Source: Casuarius casuarius (taxonomy: Eukaryota > Chordata > Aves > Casuariiformes > Casuariidae). From it: DNA of 64,000 nucleotides. The notes beneath the pieces are model-generated. The model was not told the DNA's origin. It did no database searches and worked only from the letters and a program-made list of their open reading frames with translations. Every line of letters begins with the position of its first letter. Within the stretch, counting starts at the first letter, position 1. Below, in pieces: positions 51,897 through 63,700 of the stretch. Position numbers and translations under genes: made by a program. Where the stretch lies: the NCBI GenBank assembly GCA_003342895.1, contig PTFA01000410.1, positions 120,240 to 184,239 on the forward strand, written 5' to 3'.

Positions 51897-52105
51897 TCCC
51901 TTTCATGTTTCTCTCTTGCCCTGTCCTGCATTTCTCTTCTTCCTGTTTTCATCTTCCTCCCATCCTACCCCTCTTCTGCTTCTTCGCCTCTCTGAGTCCT
52001 GTTGCCTGTTCTCTGTTCCTTCTCTCCTATTTCTCCNTTCGTCTCTCTCTTTCATGCCTCTCTCTGGGTTTTGCTTGTCCTCCACATCCCCCCTCTTCCC
52101 CTGAG
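51897..52105 (+). repeat. Pyrimidine-rich low-complexity tract
   Basis: About 200 bp is made almost wholly of C and T (TTCC, CTCT, CTTC motifs). It lies in the intron between the TM5 and TM6 exons, about 600 bp upstream on this strand of the TM5 exon donor. On the transcribed strand it is purine-rich. Confidence 0.8.
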
Positions 52106-52707
52106 CTGGCTGGTGGTGAAATGCTCTGCGTGGTGTTTCTGGCATATGGCAGACAATTTTTAGAAGAACGAACATGAAGTCTGCTCCGAAAGGCGCAGCC
52201 CTGTAAGCACGATGCAGACGAGCATCCCTCTGAGCAGACCTGGCAGCAGCCCAGGTGCAAGAACCGAAGTCTGAAGGAGGCGGAAGCGACGATGGAAATA
52301 CGGGATTCTAGAAATCACCAGGCTGGTTTTAACCCCGTGGACTTGTCTTTGTGACACTAAATCAGATGGGAGGGACCTGCTTACTTGAGATACTCACCCT
52401 AGCACTGAGAGGACCGGACCCACAGAAGCACTGGGTGCTGGAAATGATTCAAGAGGCGAGGCCATGAAGGAAAGCCAGACCTTGTCTCACTTGCTGGCAG
52501 GTCGCATCCTGACCCCCTTGGTACCAGGATGCCCGCAGAGGGGCTGAACAGCTGTGGGCTCAGTAAACGGGAATTCCCGCACCCATGGGTAGACGCGTGC
52601 TCCTGCCCCTCTCCCAGGCTCACCCCGGCACATCCATCCCCCACGTGCCCACAGCCGACGCGGTGCCGGAGCGTGGAGGTCGGCTCCCCGAGGATGCACT
52701 GACTCAC

Positions 52708-52806
52708 CTCCGATGACTTTGTCAATGTCGACGTAAAAATGCAGCATGGCAGAACCCAGCATGAAGGCCACCCCGGGCCCGATGACAGTCAGAGAGAACA
52801 AGATCC
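52708..52806 (-). CDS. SLCO2B1: SLCO2B1 exon: TM5
   Basis: This 99-nt exon encodes model residues 175-207. It reads GILFSLTVIGPGVAFMLGSA and continues to HFYVDIDKVIG, that is, TM5 with its conserved Gly-Pro-Gly followed by the start of extracellular loop 3. The acceptor is cctccgcag|GG and the donor is GGAG|gtgagtc. The split codons at both ends (G+GG, G+AG) are restored in frame. The YVDI motif after TM5 is shared across the OATP family. Confidence 0.95.
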
Positions 52807-53489
52807 CTGCGGAGGGAAGAGAGCAGAAAGGGGCTCAGCCATAAGCGAAGGGACCACAGGGGACAAGAGATGTATCAGAGCAGGACCAGCCAGAATGGGC
52901 TGGACCAGGATCCATCTACACTGTGTCCTGCCACCAACTTGGCTATTTCCCTTGGAGTTTGCTCCTTTAAAATGGCCACTGCTTTCCATGCTTTTCTTAC
53001 TGCTTTCTTATTTCTTTCCTCTCAAAGGTTGACAGCCCATGCTTTCCAGGCTCTCTTCATAGGAAACCTTTNGCAGAACTCAGATCTTCCTTTGGATTCA
53101 CACAAAGGCTGGGACCAAGATGTGCCCCTTAGTATGAGAAAACCAGCAAATGCAAAGTTACTCGAGGAACTGCTGACATAATCTGGACTGACATTTGTAC
53201 TGTGCTTTCTGATTTAATCACTTCTTTATANAACACAGTTTACTGCCTCTCATTTACCTTTTATCGGCAACCACTCCTGTGTGAATTACTGATAAAAAGA
53301 TCAAACACATGTAAGATTAAACTCCTATCTTACAGGCAATATGTTTAAATATGTTCCAGGACGTTGGAGCATCCACTGCAGAAAAGTCGATGCAAACAAA
53401 ACAAATGTTCTTGTAGTTTCTTGACAGCTCATGTGACCCGTTCTTGAGCCATCCTCACTCCCCAGTCAGTTCAACAGGCTGTCACAGAT

Positions 53490-53940
53490 AATAGCTACAA
53501 AAGAGCGAGAAGGACTTGCAGGGCCCATCTTCTCCATCCCACCACCCTGCAGCATCCCTCATGCCCAAGCTGTTCTCCAGCACCTCCTCCACTGAAGGAT
53601 ACTTGCTNGCCTCCCAGGCAATTGCCTCTGGTGTTTAAGCTCCCTATAATTTTTTCCCAAAGCTGAACAAAGTCTTTTTTTCTTTTTTGCAGCTTAAGTC
53701 CACTGCTGCCTCCTGTGAACATGGAGATGAGATTATTCTTTTTCTCCTTGTTGAAGCTGTTTTGTAGGAGGAGATGGTTATCGTGTCCCTCTCAGGCTTT
53801 TCACTGTCAGGCTGAAAACAACGGTATTTCCAGCCTCTCTCCTAAATCATGTTTTCCAGATCTCCTCGCTCCTTTCTGGTCTGTCTCCAGTCTGTCCAAG
53901 CTTGAAGCAGTCACGCTATTTTTGCAAATAGTGCATGGTA
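53490..53940 (-). mobile_element. Diverged CR1 LINE 3' region in SLCO2B1 intron
   Basis: On the plus strand the order matches an inverted CR1 3' half: taattttttcccaaagctga, then gcagcttaagtccactgctg with cctcctgt, a cctctcaggcttttcactgt block, then tcctttctggtctgtctcca and gtctgtcc. These parallel the usual 'failed to develop/response' CR1 landmarks. Identity is low but collinear over about 450 bp. It ends 125 bp from the extracellular loop 2 exon. Confidence 0.62.
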
Positions 53941-54064
53941 GAGCAGAAAGGCTATGGCAAGCTCTGCTCTTGTTCATGCAGACTAGCACAATGTCTGCCT
54001 TCTTTGCAGACAGCTAATGCTGGAGTCCCCTCTTTTCCATAACAGGGCTCATTCCCCATCTTAC

Positions 54065-54282
54065 CTAAATAGAGGGGAGAGTTCCTTTCACTGGCGAAGT
54101 CATCAATGTAGGAGATCCCGAAGGGCTGGATGGGGACGCCGCCGATGCCTCGCAGCGCCTGGGCCACGAACATGACNAGGAGGACCTCGTGGTTCTCCTT
54201 CACGGTGTGCGGGGTGCAGCTGGCATCACTGAGGTTCCCACTGGCATCCGGGCCGTCAGGCTGGCAGAGGTCGGTAGCGTTG
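54065..54282 (-). CDS. SLCO2B1: SLCO2B1 exon: extracellular loop 2 and TM4
   Basis: This 218-nt exon encodes model residues 102-174. It starts [11 protein letters not shown], with two N-glycosylation sequons (NAT, NLS) and two cysteines in the outer loop. TM4 follows, then the conserved [18 protein letters not shown] stretch, ending at SPLYLG. The start was set by phase: the upstream exon leaves AG, and only the acceptor gtgttcag|C at 54282 restores frame, making an AGC serine. A second acceptor 10 nt upstream (tccgcag, exon from 54292) would shift frame with the recognised donor. The donor is TATTTAG|gtaag. The ambiguous base at 54177 falls in CTN, leucine whichever base is right. Outer-loop length and sequence vary among family members, so the exact N-terminal edge is less certain than the rest. 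Confidence 0.9.
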
Positions 54283-55703
54283 CTGAACACGCCTGCGGAG
54301 ACAAGGGGAGCGGGTCCAAGGGGGCCAGCCAGGGAGCAAAGTTCGGTAACAAGGAAGAATGGGCTACCTAATGTCTGCTCTTNCTAAGGATAACAGCGAG
54401 CCCTTAGGTATGCATGCAACAGACGTGAGGCCAAGATCACTTCCAGGACCTTTGATGGATCTTGCAATGAAGTGAAGTGAGCAAAAATTGCAGATTTCAT
54501 AAACATGGGCTCAGGAAATGAGAACTCATTTTACTCAAAAATGGATTACACAGATGCCTAAGTGAAAGTGTTGGTCAGGGATCATGGAGCAGCAACCTGA
54601 TCACCCCTAAAATGCCAGGGATCTGGTTATAACCAGGTTTTCATGGCTATGTCCCAAGTCATGCAACTCCAAGTGCTGGACTTGTGGCCACCTGCACCAG
54701 CGGCTCTGAAAGGCATGGTTAGCTGGTTTCCAAATTGTCATTAGCACCTGACCCTGGTTTGCATCTATGAATTTTTCACTTATTAAATCTTTCTTTGGTG
54801 GTTGGAGCTGAGCAAATCAGCTGCGCTATCTCTGTTGAGGCAGAGAAAAGCCTTTTACTGGAGGCTTCTAGTGGATTTGCTGGAGCTTCGTGGCAGGATT
54901 TGGGAAGGTAACAAAAGAGAGGTTTTCTCTCTTCTTTCTTTCCTTCTTACATCTTCACCTTCTTTCAGGAAGGGATCCTGTGCCTATAACTCCTCCCTGG
55001 CCTGGTGCTCCATGAGTGGTTTATACCTCCACGTTTGTCACAAAAGGTTGATTTTCTGGTGAGGTCTAAAACCCCAAAGCGTTCCCTCAGAGATAACTTA
55101 GCTAAACAAAGAAACACAGGTGAATTACCCCATAGGCAGGAGGACTTAGTTGTGAAACCACTGCTCTCCCACTGTAGACAACTGCCTTTCACCTCCCTCT
55201 GCTATCTCCCTGGGTCAAGGCAGGGCTCCCTCCTGCATCCTTTCTGCTGTGTTCCTGCAAAGGGCTTTGTGTGACAGGGTTCACCAGGCCTTCCCTTATC
55301 TAAGTTATGAAACTGAAAACAAGAGAGCAGTTCATGCAACTGTGGACCAGCTGGCTCCCCTCATGGAAAATCAGATCCCTGATGGCTGGGGAGAGACCTT
55401 CGTACTATCTGCTGTTTATCTGCTGCATAAATATGTGGAAGACGAAGGTAATCAGGAGCACAGCCTACGTTTTACCAGTCTTAATGCCCTTTTCTCTGGT
55501 TCCAACCCATAAGCTGTCTTCTATTTTTGCTTCTGCAACGCCAGCTGCTGCTTCTCAGAGCTGAGACAATTTCATTGTCAGAAAGTCAAAATTCAGTATT
55601 CGATTCCTTGAGGTCAAACCCACAGCTTGCAGCTCCTGGTGCCATGAGAAAAGGTTATTTCCTTTATCTTTCCTAAAAGGCATAAAATATGCACCTAGAG
55701 TAC

Positions 55704-55870
55704 CTACTGGCAATGGAGTGGTCATATTCATAGGGTCCTGTTATGAAGTGAGGGAGAGACATCAGAAATCCGGCCAGGGAGACAAGAATCGCACCACAAC
55801 CGATGAAACGGGGCCTGTGCACTCGGCTCCCAAAGTAACTTATGAGGACGATCAGCAGTGTGTTTCCAAC
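55704..55870 (-). CDS. SLCO2B1: SLCO2B1 exon: TM2 and TM3
   Basis: This 167-nt exon encodes model residues 47-101 plus two bases. It opens [22 protein letters not shown]2 followed by the short basic intracellular loop found in nearly all OATPs. TM3 follows ([21 protein letters not shown]), then the start of the extracellular loop (GPYEYD). The acceptor is ctgctgcag|GTT and the donor is GCCAGTAG|gtactc, leaving two bases (AG) for the next codon. The intron between this exon and the TM1 exon is only 106 bp. That leftover phase decides the acceptor of the next exon. Confidence 0.95.
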
Positions 55871-55976
55871 CTGCAGCAGGACACAGAAGCCTCGTAAATG
55901 CTGGGCAAGGGAACGCCAGGAGCATAGGAAAAGTTTTTGCCTGGTAGACTAAGGGAGAGGAGAAAGGAGATGTCAC

Positions 55977-56114
55977 CTCATTGAAGGAAGCAAGTAACCC
56001 TGATGTCTGGCTGGACAGGCCATATCGTCTCTCGATGGTTGAGATGGTGCTTTTCAGGTAGCCAGAGATCAGGAGCTGGGAGAGCTGCAGGAGCCCGTGG
56101 CAAAAAACAAAGAA
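55977..56114 (-). CDS. SLCO2B1: SLCO2B1 exon: TM1 (first recognised coding exon)
   Basis: This exon encodes model residues 1-46. It begins [15 protein letters not shown], which is TM1, and continues through a cytoplasmic stretch ending in [15 protein letters not shown]. The acceptor is gttggcag|TTC and the donor is AATGAG|gtgaca. The length is 138 nt, phase 0 at both ends. The Ser-Gln-Thr-Ser-Gly-Leu motif after an ERRYGL stretch is typical of OATP family 2. The protein cannot start here, because the family has a cytoplasmic N-terminal segment of some 40-50 residues before TM1. At least one coding exon therefore lies further upstream (higher coordinates). I did not find it in this window. Confidence 0.95.
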
Positions 56115-57788
56115 CTGCCAACACAAAAAGAGAGAGTCCAGCACTATAACTGCAAGCTGCAGCATAACAACAAACTCTTTTCCATTAGAAACAAATACAT
56201 TTCATATATAAAGGTTGAGATTTTGAACATGAATAGCCACCTTTGAAATATTACCCTGTTCCTGTTGTTGATTGTGTTCTGAAATTAGGTCAGGGCCGAT
56301 AAACATTTCCCTGCCACAAATGTCAACAGAGTTATTACTTGCAATGAGAGTAGTTTCTTCAGTAGAAAATAGCTTTGGACAAACAAATCATTTCACTTGG
56401 GCTGATGGCAGTTTGTGTTGGCCTTGACCCTGAGATTCAGCAGTGGAGGTGGATGGTTGCACAACCTTCTCGCTCCAGCCCAGCCCAAGCCAGGCAGCTA
56501 TTCCCAGCGATGGCAGGAGCTCTTACATGATGGGAATGAGCCCAACCACCAAACTCAGCAGCAAACAGTGTCTTTAAAGCATGACAGAGAAGATAATTAA
56601 GCTGTTCTGCTTCCTCCCTCCCCCCCTCACCAGTTCAAAGCCATGGACGAAAAGGACATTTCTCCTTTTGGAAAACGTGATAGTTCTTCTCCACTTCCTG
56701 AAAGAAACCTTGTCAAAGATCTTTAGCTCCCAGAAAATCCTCTGACTTCATCTCTTCCAGGGTCCGGGACCTACTAGCGCACGGCCACCTGCACGAACAC
56801 CTGGTTTGAACTGCCCAGCAAGCTGTCCCAGGCCAGCTTCAGGATGGATGGAGGACACTTCCCCTTCATCTAGAGCTCTGCAAAATGCTCATCAAACAAA
56901 GAGAGATGACAAGCAAGACCCTTCCCTGCTGCCATGTGGCTCCGCACAGACATCCTTCCCCTGTCCCCAAATGAGTTAAAACGAGCTAAGCAACCCAAAC
57001 CATCAAACGCCCTAAGGAGACAGGCCACTCCATCTCATTGCCAGAGAGACTGAATATCCCTGGGTTCCCGCAGAGATGCTGCCCTCGGCCTTGGGCACTG
57101 CAGGAAGCCACGGGGTGCTGCTTCTGGCAGACGTTTCCCAAGCCACTGGCCGGAGCTGGGCATTGCTGTGGCTCTGCACTTCACAGCCAGCTCCCACCAG
57201 GCAAGAACCTCATGCCAAGGAGCCACTTGCCCCAGGCTGGATTTTAGCTATGTCTCATACTGTTCCTGAATTGAAGTGGGGTCTCTGCCAAACCAGACTG
57301 CTCTGTAAGCAGAGGGAATATTTACAGTGCAAAAAGGGAAAAAGTAAAAAGGGTCTGTTTGAGTTGGCTCCTGAGAACTGGAATACCAGCGTATGGGTAC
57401 CACTGCCTTCAGTGACTTGTGTCTTCACGAGGCAAAGCAGGGATGTGAACCAGGAGCTTTCAGGCTCATGCCGCTATTGAGGTGTGCATCTCGTTTGGAC
57501 TAGAAATGTCCTCCAGCCAAGGGAAAGCTTTTCCAGAGATAGCTTCACCTAAACTGCTACATTCCTGCAAGACATGCTAGGCACTGTTTTCTGCATAGAC
57601 GAGTTCAGAGACGGAGACCAGCTCCATTTTTTTCCTGGCATCTGTAGCACACAGCCAAACAGAAATCCAAATCCAGGATTTTCAAGGCCTGTTGGTTTGT
57701 ATCAGCAGCTGCCTGCTCAACAGCCCCCCAGTTCTCCCTCACGTCCTCTTCAATGCAGGAGGCCAAAATGGCTTGGGAGGCTGGAATG

Positions 57789-57922
57789 GTAAAGATGGGC
57801 AAACTGAAGCACAGCACAGAGAAATGACCCTGTAAAAGTTTTGGTGACAGACCTGGACAAGAACCCCAGTTCCTCCTACTCCAGGGGCTGTACACTAGCC
57901 ACCAGACCACGGCGCAGCTGGT
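57789..57922 (-). mobile_element. MIR-type tRNA-derived SINE
   Basis: The match is nearly full length. On the plus strand it reads taaagatgggcaaactgaag, cacagcacagagaaatgacc, agacctggacaagaacccca, gttcctcctactccaggggc and tacactagccaccagaccac. The minus strand therefore starts with a tRNA-like head and ends with the MIR tail. This is the best preserved MIR copy in the window. Confidence 0.72.
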
Positions 57923-58222
57923 TATTTGCTGGAAGAAGTAGGACCAGACTCCTCGACTTGAGCCCTGCTGGAGAGGCATACATCCCTGTTTGCCTTGGCT
58001 GCACGACACGGGGCTGCGTTCAGACCTGCAGCAGTGACAACGTGTTTGCATTCCTGTGTCTGATCAGGCCATCTGGCACTTTGACTTGTATGGTCTGGAA
58101 AGACACTCTTCACTCCTGCAANGGGAGATCGGTGTTTACACCCGGGTGACCCTCATAACAGCTTCAGAGAGCAACGTCTGCTNGGAGTGATGACAGCAGC
58201 GCTAAAATCAAATTACTTCTGG

Positions 58223-58240
58223 CTCCCTCCCTCCCTCCCT
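58223..58240. repeat. (CTCC)n microsatellite
   Basis: This is a run of four and a half CTCC units in sequence upstream of the first recognised exon. Confidence 0.9.
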
Positions 58241-60194
58241 CGGCCATCCCTTTCCACCGTCTCAGAGCACGGGAAGCAAATCTTGCCTGCTTTGCAAGCC
58301 TAACGACAGGCTTGGAAGGGGGCTGAGGCACCAGAAGAGCTGGTTCATGTCTCCTCCATCCAAATTTGTGGCTGCAAGACTAGCTTTGGTTCAGTCTCAA
58401 AGGTTAAGTTCATACTTGCACATGAAACATGCCAAGGCTGCTCTCTGGTACCAAGGCTGGTGGGAACAGCATAGCCCGCATCCACACCACCAAACTCTCT
58501 GAGCCTCCAGAGCAGGGTGGTTTCACCCAAAACACCTGCTGTGAATGGTCTGCAGTTCATGCTAAGTCCCAACCTCTGCCTAGGAGCTTTTTGGGAAAGC
58601 AGTAGCTGGTCCAAGCCCAAGACATGCAGGCAGTATTTGTGCAATTTGGTGGTATAGCTAGACAAGCTCCAGCACCAAGGATGTCCCCTGCCACTGCTCA
58701 GGCTCTCAGCATGTCCAAAGTGGCCACTTCATGCTTGGAAGACTGATCTGGGGACCGGCAGCAGCCCATGGAAGTGCCACCTGGACAAGATGTGGAACAG
58801 GCCCAGGAGAGCAGACATGCCTCCGTGCCCATCGTGAGAGCGTGGCCACGGGGAAAATACACAGCCTGACCCATCTCGTCCTTATTCTTTTGTCAAATAC
58901 TGATTTCACAGCTCCAGTGTTCTTGGAGTTTGACAATAGCGTGGTGTTTTCATTTCTTTCCAGAGCTCTTTTCACTGATTACTTCCAACCCCTGAGCTCG
59001 CAAATCACCCTAAACAGTAGTTCCAACATAATCGTGGTCAATTTTTGTTAATGTTATGATTTCTTAGTGGCAGAGAAAAATATGTATTTATGGGAACATG
59101 TTAGAATCAAGGTGACATTCCAGATGGGAAAACAACAATTTTCAAGTGGGCTTACGTCACTGGAAAGCATCAGTTTGAAAACAGAGTTTCGATTTTCTCT
59201 CAGCAAGCTTCCACTTCTAGTTCCAGTCATCCAGAGCAGAAATCTAAATTGGAAGAAGGATCCTGGTTTTTCTATCCATAGAGCAAGCACAACCTGTGTG
59301 CCCCTCAGTCTGCTCGGGTTTTGGGGCTGCCCTCCATGCCATGGCCTCTGAAGGCAGGGTTTTTGGGTGGCAAAGATCTAGGCTTTGAGCTCACAAAGCT
59401 CCTGAACTGAAATCCACAGTGTGTTTTTATAGGCTTCTCTTCACCTTTTCTGCAAGGCAAAAGCAATACTGCAGGTTCTGGGGGACACTGAGAAGAGCTA
59501 AAGCCTGGGTCAGTGCAACCTGGGGATGTCTGCAGTGCAACCTTGGGGGATGGCAGCAGATTAAGGAAACCTGAGGTTGTCTAAGGAGCCCCAGCAACCC
59601 ACTACAAGGACCCTGGGGTGGCCTGGGTGGAAAGCAGCTACCTCTTCTCCATTTGCAGATGGACTTTGCCGGTCCTTGGAGGACAGAGGGGCTGGGTAGG
59701 GCAGAGAGCCGTGGGGTGGTTAAAGAAAGCACAGCAAGAGCCCTCGGGTGTGCAACGTGTCCCACAGAGGGAGTGGGCTCATTTAAAGAGCTACGAAGGC
59801 ATCCAACCCAAGTGAAAAACAACAGGATGAAATGAATGGAAGGAAAATCCCACTGATTGCCTGGCAGAACTTCCTAAGATTGAGCTATCGACAGCAGAAG
59901 GGCTCCTTTGGCTTGTAATTAAGTGTTTCAATGTCTTTTCCTGAACACATGCCTTTTTAGAAAAGGCTTTTGACTGAACACTTCTAGTTGCCAACACCTA
60001 GCATTTCTGCACTATTTTTGATTGATTCCCATTCCATTTGATCCCCATTCCACGACTGGGCTTGAGACTGGTGGGATCTGCCAGGCTGAGTCAGATGGAC
60101 TACACAGGCAGTGGGACTATGATTTCTCTAGATTCATTATTTCAGGAGATCAGAAAGCTCCATCATTTTGATTCATCTGCAATTCAACTGAGAT

Positions 60195-60290
60195 AAAATG
60201 GTCCTGGTATTTAAAGCCATCCTTGGAACTGGCCCTGTCAACCTAAGAAATCACAGCTCCTCTTACAATTAGCATCTCCGCCAGCCACAG
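60195..60290 (+). mobile_element. Possible ancient LINE relic
   Basis: A short translation, VLVFKAILGTGPVNLRN, resembles the 'FKALHGLGPxYLRD' stretch found near the C-terminus of some LINE-type RT proteins in vertebrates. Only this stretch is recognisable and the surrounding sequence is unassigned. Confidence 0.28.
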
Positions 60291-60696
60291 CAGTCATCAG
60301 GAACACAAGAAGATGATCTGGAGGTGACTTGGATTGGCAGAAACCAGCCTTTTCCCAGAAATCCAAACCGAGAATCCAAACCAGCATTTGTGTAGGCTGA
60401 GGAGGAAGGGAGGGAGTGGTTTGCAGTGACATCTCTTTTATAAACACCTCCGAAGCATTAGTAAAAGGAGAGCTTGCTTGGGTATAATATTGAACACCAT
60501 ACTGGACCTGGAGAGGACCAACGGACAGATTGGATGCTCTGTGCTGACATCCTCCTGCAGAGAACAAGCCCATCACACGGTGTGGGTTGCAGAGCACCCC
60601 AGGCATGTGTCTCTGCACGAAAACAGAGACTGTGCCCCCTCCATCTCAACTGCACTTCACAGTGCCCCAGAAGGAAGGAGAGCATCTCTGCCAGGT

Positions 60697-60728
60697 CTCT
60701 GGTGATGTCCCCTCTGGTGATGTCCCCT
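60697..60728. repeat. 15-bp tandem duplication
   Basis: The unit ctctggtgatgtccc occurs twice in direct tandem. It produces a repeated RGDIT in an open frame on the minus strand that I regard as chance. Confidence 0.88.
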
Positions 60729-63700
60729 CGCTCAAAGGTGGCATCACGACTATGCATTTACAACCAGTAAATAGCAGCCAGCAGTGGGGAGAATGGGCCT
60801 TCTCCAACAAGGAGCAAAACTCCTGATGGTGCTTCTATGCAGTCAGGCTTTTTAGAGTGAGAGCACTACTTTTCTGCATTTTTTCCTGTTTTTTTGAAGG
60901 ATCCCATACCACTTTGCCGGCTTTGCTCCACTAAGCCTTGCATTATGTCGGCAAGGTATTGCCGCTCCCCCTCTACGCAGAGACATGCTGAAGAGGAAAG
61001 AGAAATTTAGTCAACTCTAAGCAGACAGTAAATTGCAAAACCGGGGATAAAAGACCGATATGTTATCTTTCATTGGTCTACAAAGCTTCTTAAAAGCTTC
61101 CATTGTGTTTTTAGTGCTGTTCAATGCAGTTTGGCAATGAATCCTCCATTTAAAGGCTCTGAAAGATGCACACCGACTCCTACCCCGGGTGTCACAGCTC
61201 CTGCCATGTGTTTGGGAGATATTTGCTGCTATGTTAAGAGCTGGTTTTGTGCCTTATATGTGATAAACCCCATGCACTGGGCTGTTCTTATAGACAGGAG
61301 GGAATGGGCCTCGGAGGAATCGGTATGTTCTAGTTTAATCCAAAACAACTGCCTATAACTGGGCCCAAGGCTCCACCACTGTGCAGAACAACTTGTAATA
61401 AAGGCATAGGGTAGAAACATGTCTAGTTTCTTCTTCAGGCACAGAGCAGAGAACATCCCCAGGTCAGAAAACACGAGATCAGCTGCGTTACTGAAGGACA
61501 AGGAGTCCTTCGACAGAGCTGGGTCCTTGATGTCAAGGCTGTCTGGTGCACAGCAGGTTTCCACCAATGCAGAGAACAAGCCAGATGACCTGGTGGAGGC
61601 TGAGATGGACTAGTTGCCGCAGAGGGTGAATGCCCTCAACCAGCTCCTCAATAACCTTAGGAAGTGGCCACAGGCGCAGGTACACACTGTCCCTTGAGGA
61701 GAGGTGTGGGACCGATTCGTGTGTCGGTGAATGAGCCTAGAGGCCACGCTCCAGAGCGTGAAGGTCCTCTTGCACCTGGATGCATCCTCAAAGCTTAGGA
61801 TGGCAACAGACAGCCACAGGCACAGGCCAGGGTAAAACAGCTGAGCAGTGACCACGTTGTTAATCACAATATTAAAATGTTCAAGTGGCCTTTCAGGTCT
61901 AGCCAATACCCCCGCTTTCTTGGCAAAAACTCTTTATGCTGATTGGAGCGGAACATGCCATAGAATATGTTTTTATCGTCAAGCAAACCATGTCACTCTC
62001 AACCTGCTTCCTTCTCATCTGCAGGTGAGCTGTTGCTATAACACACACAGAGTCTTTCAAAAACAGTTTCTCCCTCTGCAGCAATCTCCACTGGAGCATC
62101 TCTGACTACCTGCTTCTCTGCATCCTTGTGCTACCCTGCAGTGGTGNGAGGGAGCTCTTCAGCAGAACTGCTCTTACCTAACTCACGTATCCAGCACTGG
62201 GTGCCAAATGCTCCTCAAACCCAAGATAAGATGTNGGACTTCAAAGGAAGCAGCATCAGATCTTAGTTTATCTGTTCTGACATACTGCAGGAATTAGTGT
62301 CAGATTTCATTATGGGCTTAGGGCCCATCAGACTGCAGAGCNTTCCCCGGAAGGACTGTTCAGAGTCATGTCTCTGAGTCGCATTTTGACATGTGGCAGT
62401 TACTTTTCATGCCTCTCTATGCAAATAATCTAAATTGCACTGCTATGATTTTTCAGTCCTTCAGCCACTTCAAACACACAAGCTACACTGACTAATTGTT
62501 TTTGTGTTTCTGCAAGAGCTATTCAAATCCTGCTATTGAAGTTACATTTTCTGAGGACGTCATCTATTTATTTAGAAACCAGACAGGGTGACCTAACTTC
62601 TTGAAAGCAAAAAAAGCCATCTGGAGGAAACATCCTGTGCTGAATTTAATTGTGTGTTTGGTGATATGCATGGCCAGGTCAGCGCTGCCTGGACACAGAT
62701 TAGCAGGCAGCTATACAAGCCGCCGGGGTGAAAACAAGGCCTGCAGCAGACAGCTAAATGTGAAGGGTAAAACCAGGGAAGGGGATTTGCTTGCCTTGGC
62801 TGTGTGCTGTAGTCAGGGTTATGCCCAGCAATGGCTTTGTCAAGGCTGGTCCCAGCCTGCTGCAATGGCAATACCTGCCCACCTACCTGCTGCAGCACTG
62901 CTCTGACCTTGAAGGATCCCCTCCAGCTACGGGCTTCTCTGCAGACCTTGCCAAGCAGAAGACCAGCAGCNAGGTGTCCAGGAAGAGAAGAACTGGTCTC
63001 AAAAACCCATTTCCACCCAAATCCCACNCTTTCTAGAATATCCTCCAGAAAGCAATAGACTCTAGCATCCGTAACCAGTTTCAGATCTGCCCGTTACCCT
63101 GCCTGGGTTTGGCCTACAATATTGCCAGCCAAGATTTTCCTGTACTGCTGGCTTCATAGCTGTCTTCTCCCAGCAAAATAAAAAATCTGCTGACAGATCC
63201 AAGTTGATTTCGCACCTGAGTGACTTTTATCTTTGGAGTTACACACCACTTCAAAGTATCATCACAAGGAAAAATCAATGGGATTTTGGTTTTAAAGATG
63301 TTCGTGCTGGCATGCAAAAAACCTGAGCCGAAATGACTAAGAGGACTGGGGGAGAAACCCCAGGACCATCTGCCACAGAACAAGTTATGCTCCCAGCTCT
63401 CCCTGTGCAGCTCTGCATAACCCTCAGCTTCAGTTCCTCCCTCTGGAGCTCATGTTCCCCTCTGCCATAAGGGATTTATAGGATTAAACTCACCAGCATT
63501 TGTAAAAAAACAAACCATTTTTCTTCCTAGAAAAATGATAGAGAAATCTTAAATCTTATTTTTAAAGGGAACATTCCCTTTCTCACTCCAATGTGTCACC
63601 CTGGTTGTCGTATTTTTGCTCTACAGCCTAGTGAGACTCTGCAATGAGTCCAACTGTACNGATGTAGCATTAAGGGTAAATTGATGACAATGCTGGTATT

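Larger units (their letters stand above)
48516..52707 (-). other. SLCO2B1: SLCO2B1 intron (4.2 kb)
   Basis: This intron separates the TM5 and TM6 exons. It holds a 45-bp-period tandem duplication (51606-51676) and a pyrimidine-rich tract (51897-52105). No gene or recognisable mobile element was seen in the rest. Confidence 0.7.
19575..56114 (-). other. SLCO2B1: SLCO2B1 gene (OATP2B1), 13 recognised coding exons to poly(A) signal
   Basis: This is the span of the solute carrier organic anion transporter 2B1 gene; its 5' end is missing. The product is a plasma-membrane carrier which in mammals takes up steroid sulfates, bile-acid-like anions and many drugs in gut and liver. Thirteen exons with GT-AG borders join in frame into 636 residues plus stop, against about 709 in the human protein; the shortfall is mainly the N-terminus. 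The join contains 12 predicted membrane segments, the OATP signature before TM6, and a cysteine-rich Kazal-like loop between TM9 and TM10. It resembles remembered SLCO2B1 more than SLCO2A1, for example in the SAIDTTC and SPLYLGILF stretches. No stop or frameshift interrupts it, so it looks functional. Subfamily assignment is from memory of the family, not from a search. Confidence 0.93.

Noticed and set aside
62593..63027. A minus-strand frame with a strong donor (CTGCAG|gtaggt) as candidate first exon
   Set aside because: The encoded residues show no resemblance to an OATP N-terminus and give no Ile-Lys before the FFVFC junction.
63210..63383. A minus-strand frame ending PKIK before a gt as candidate first exon
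   Set aside because: The Ile-Lys ending is suggestive, but the donor (gtcact) is very weak and the upstream residues do not resemble the family.
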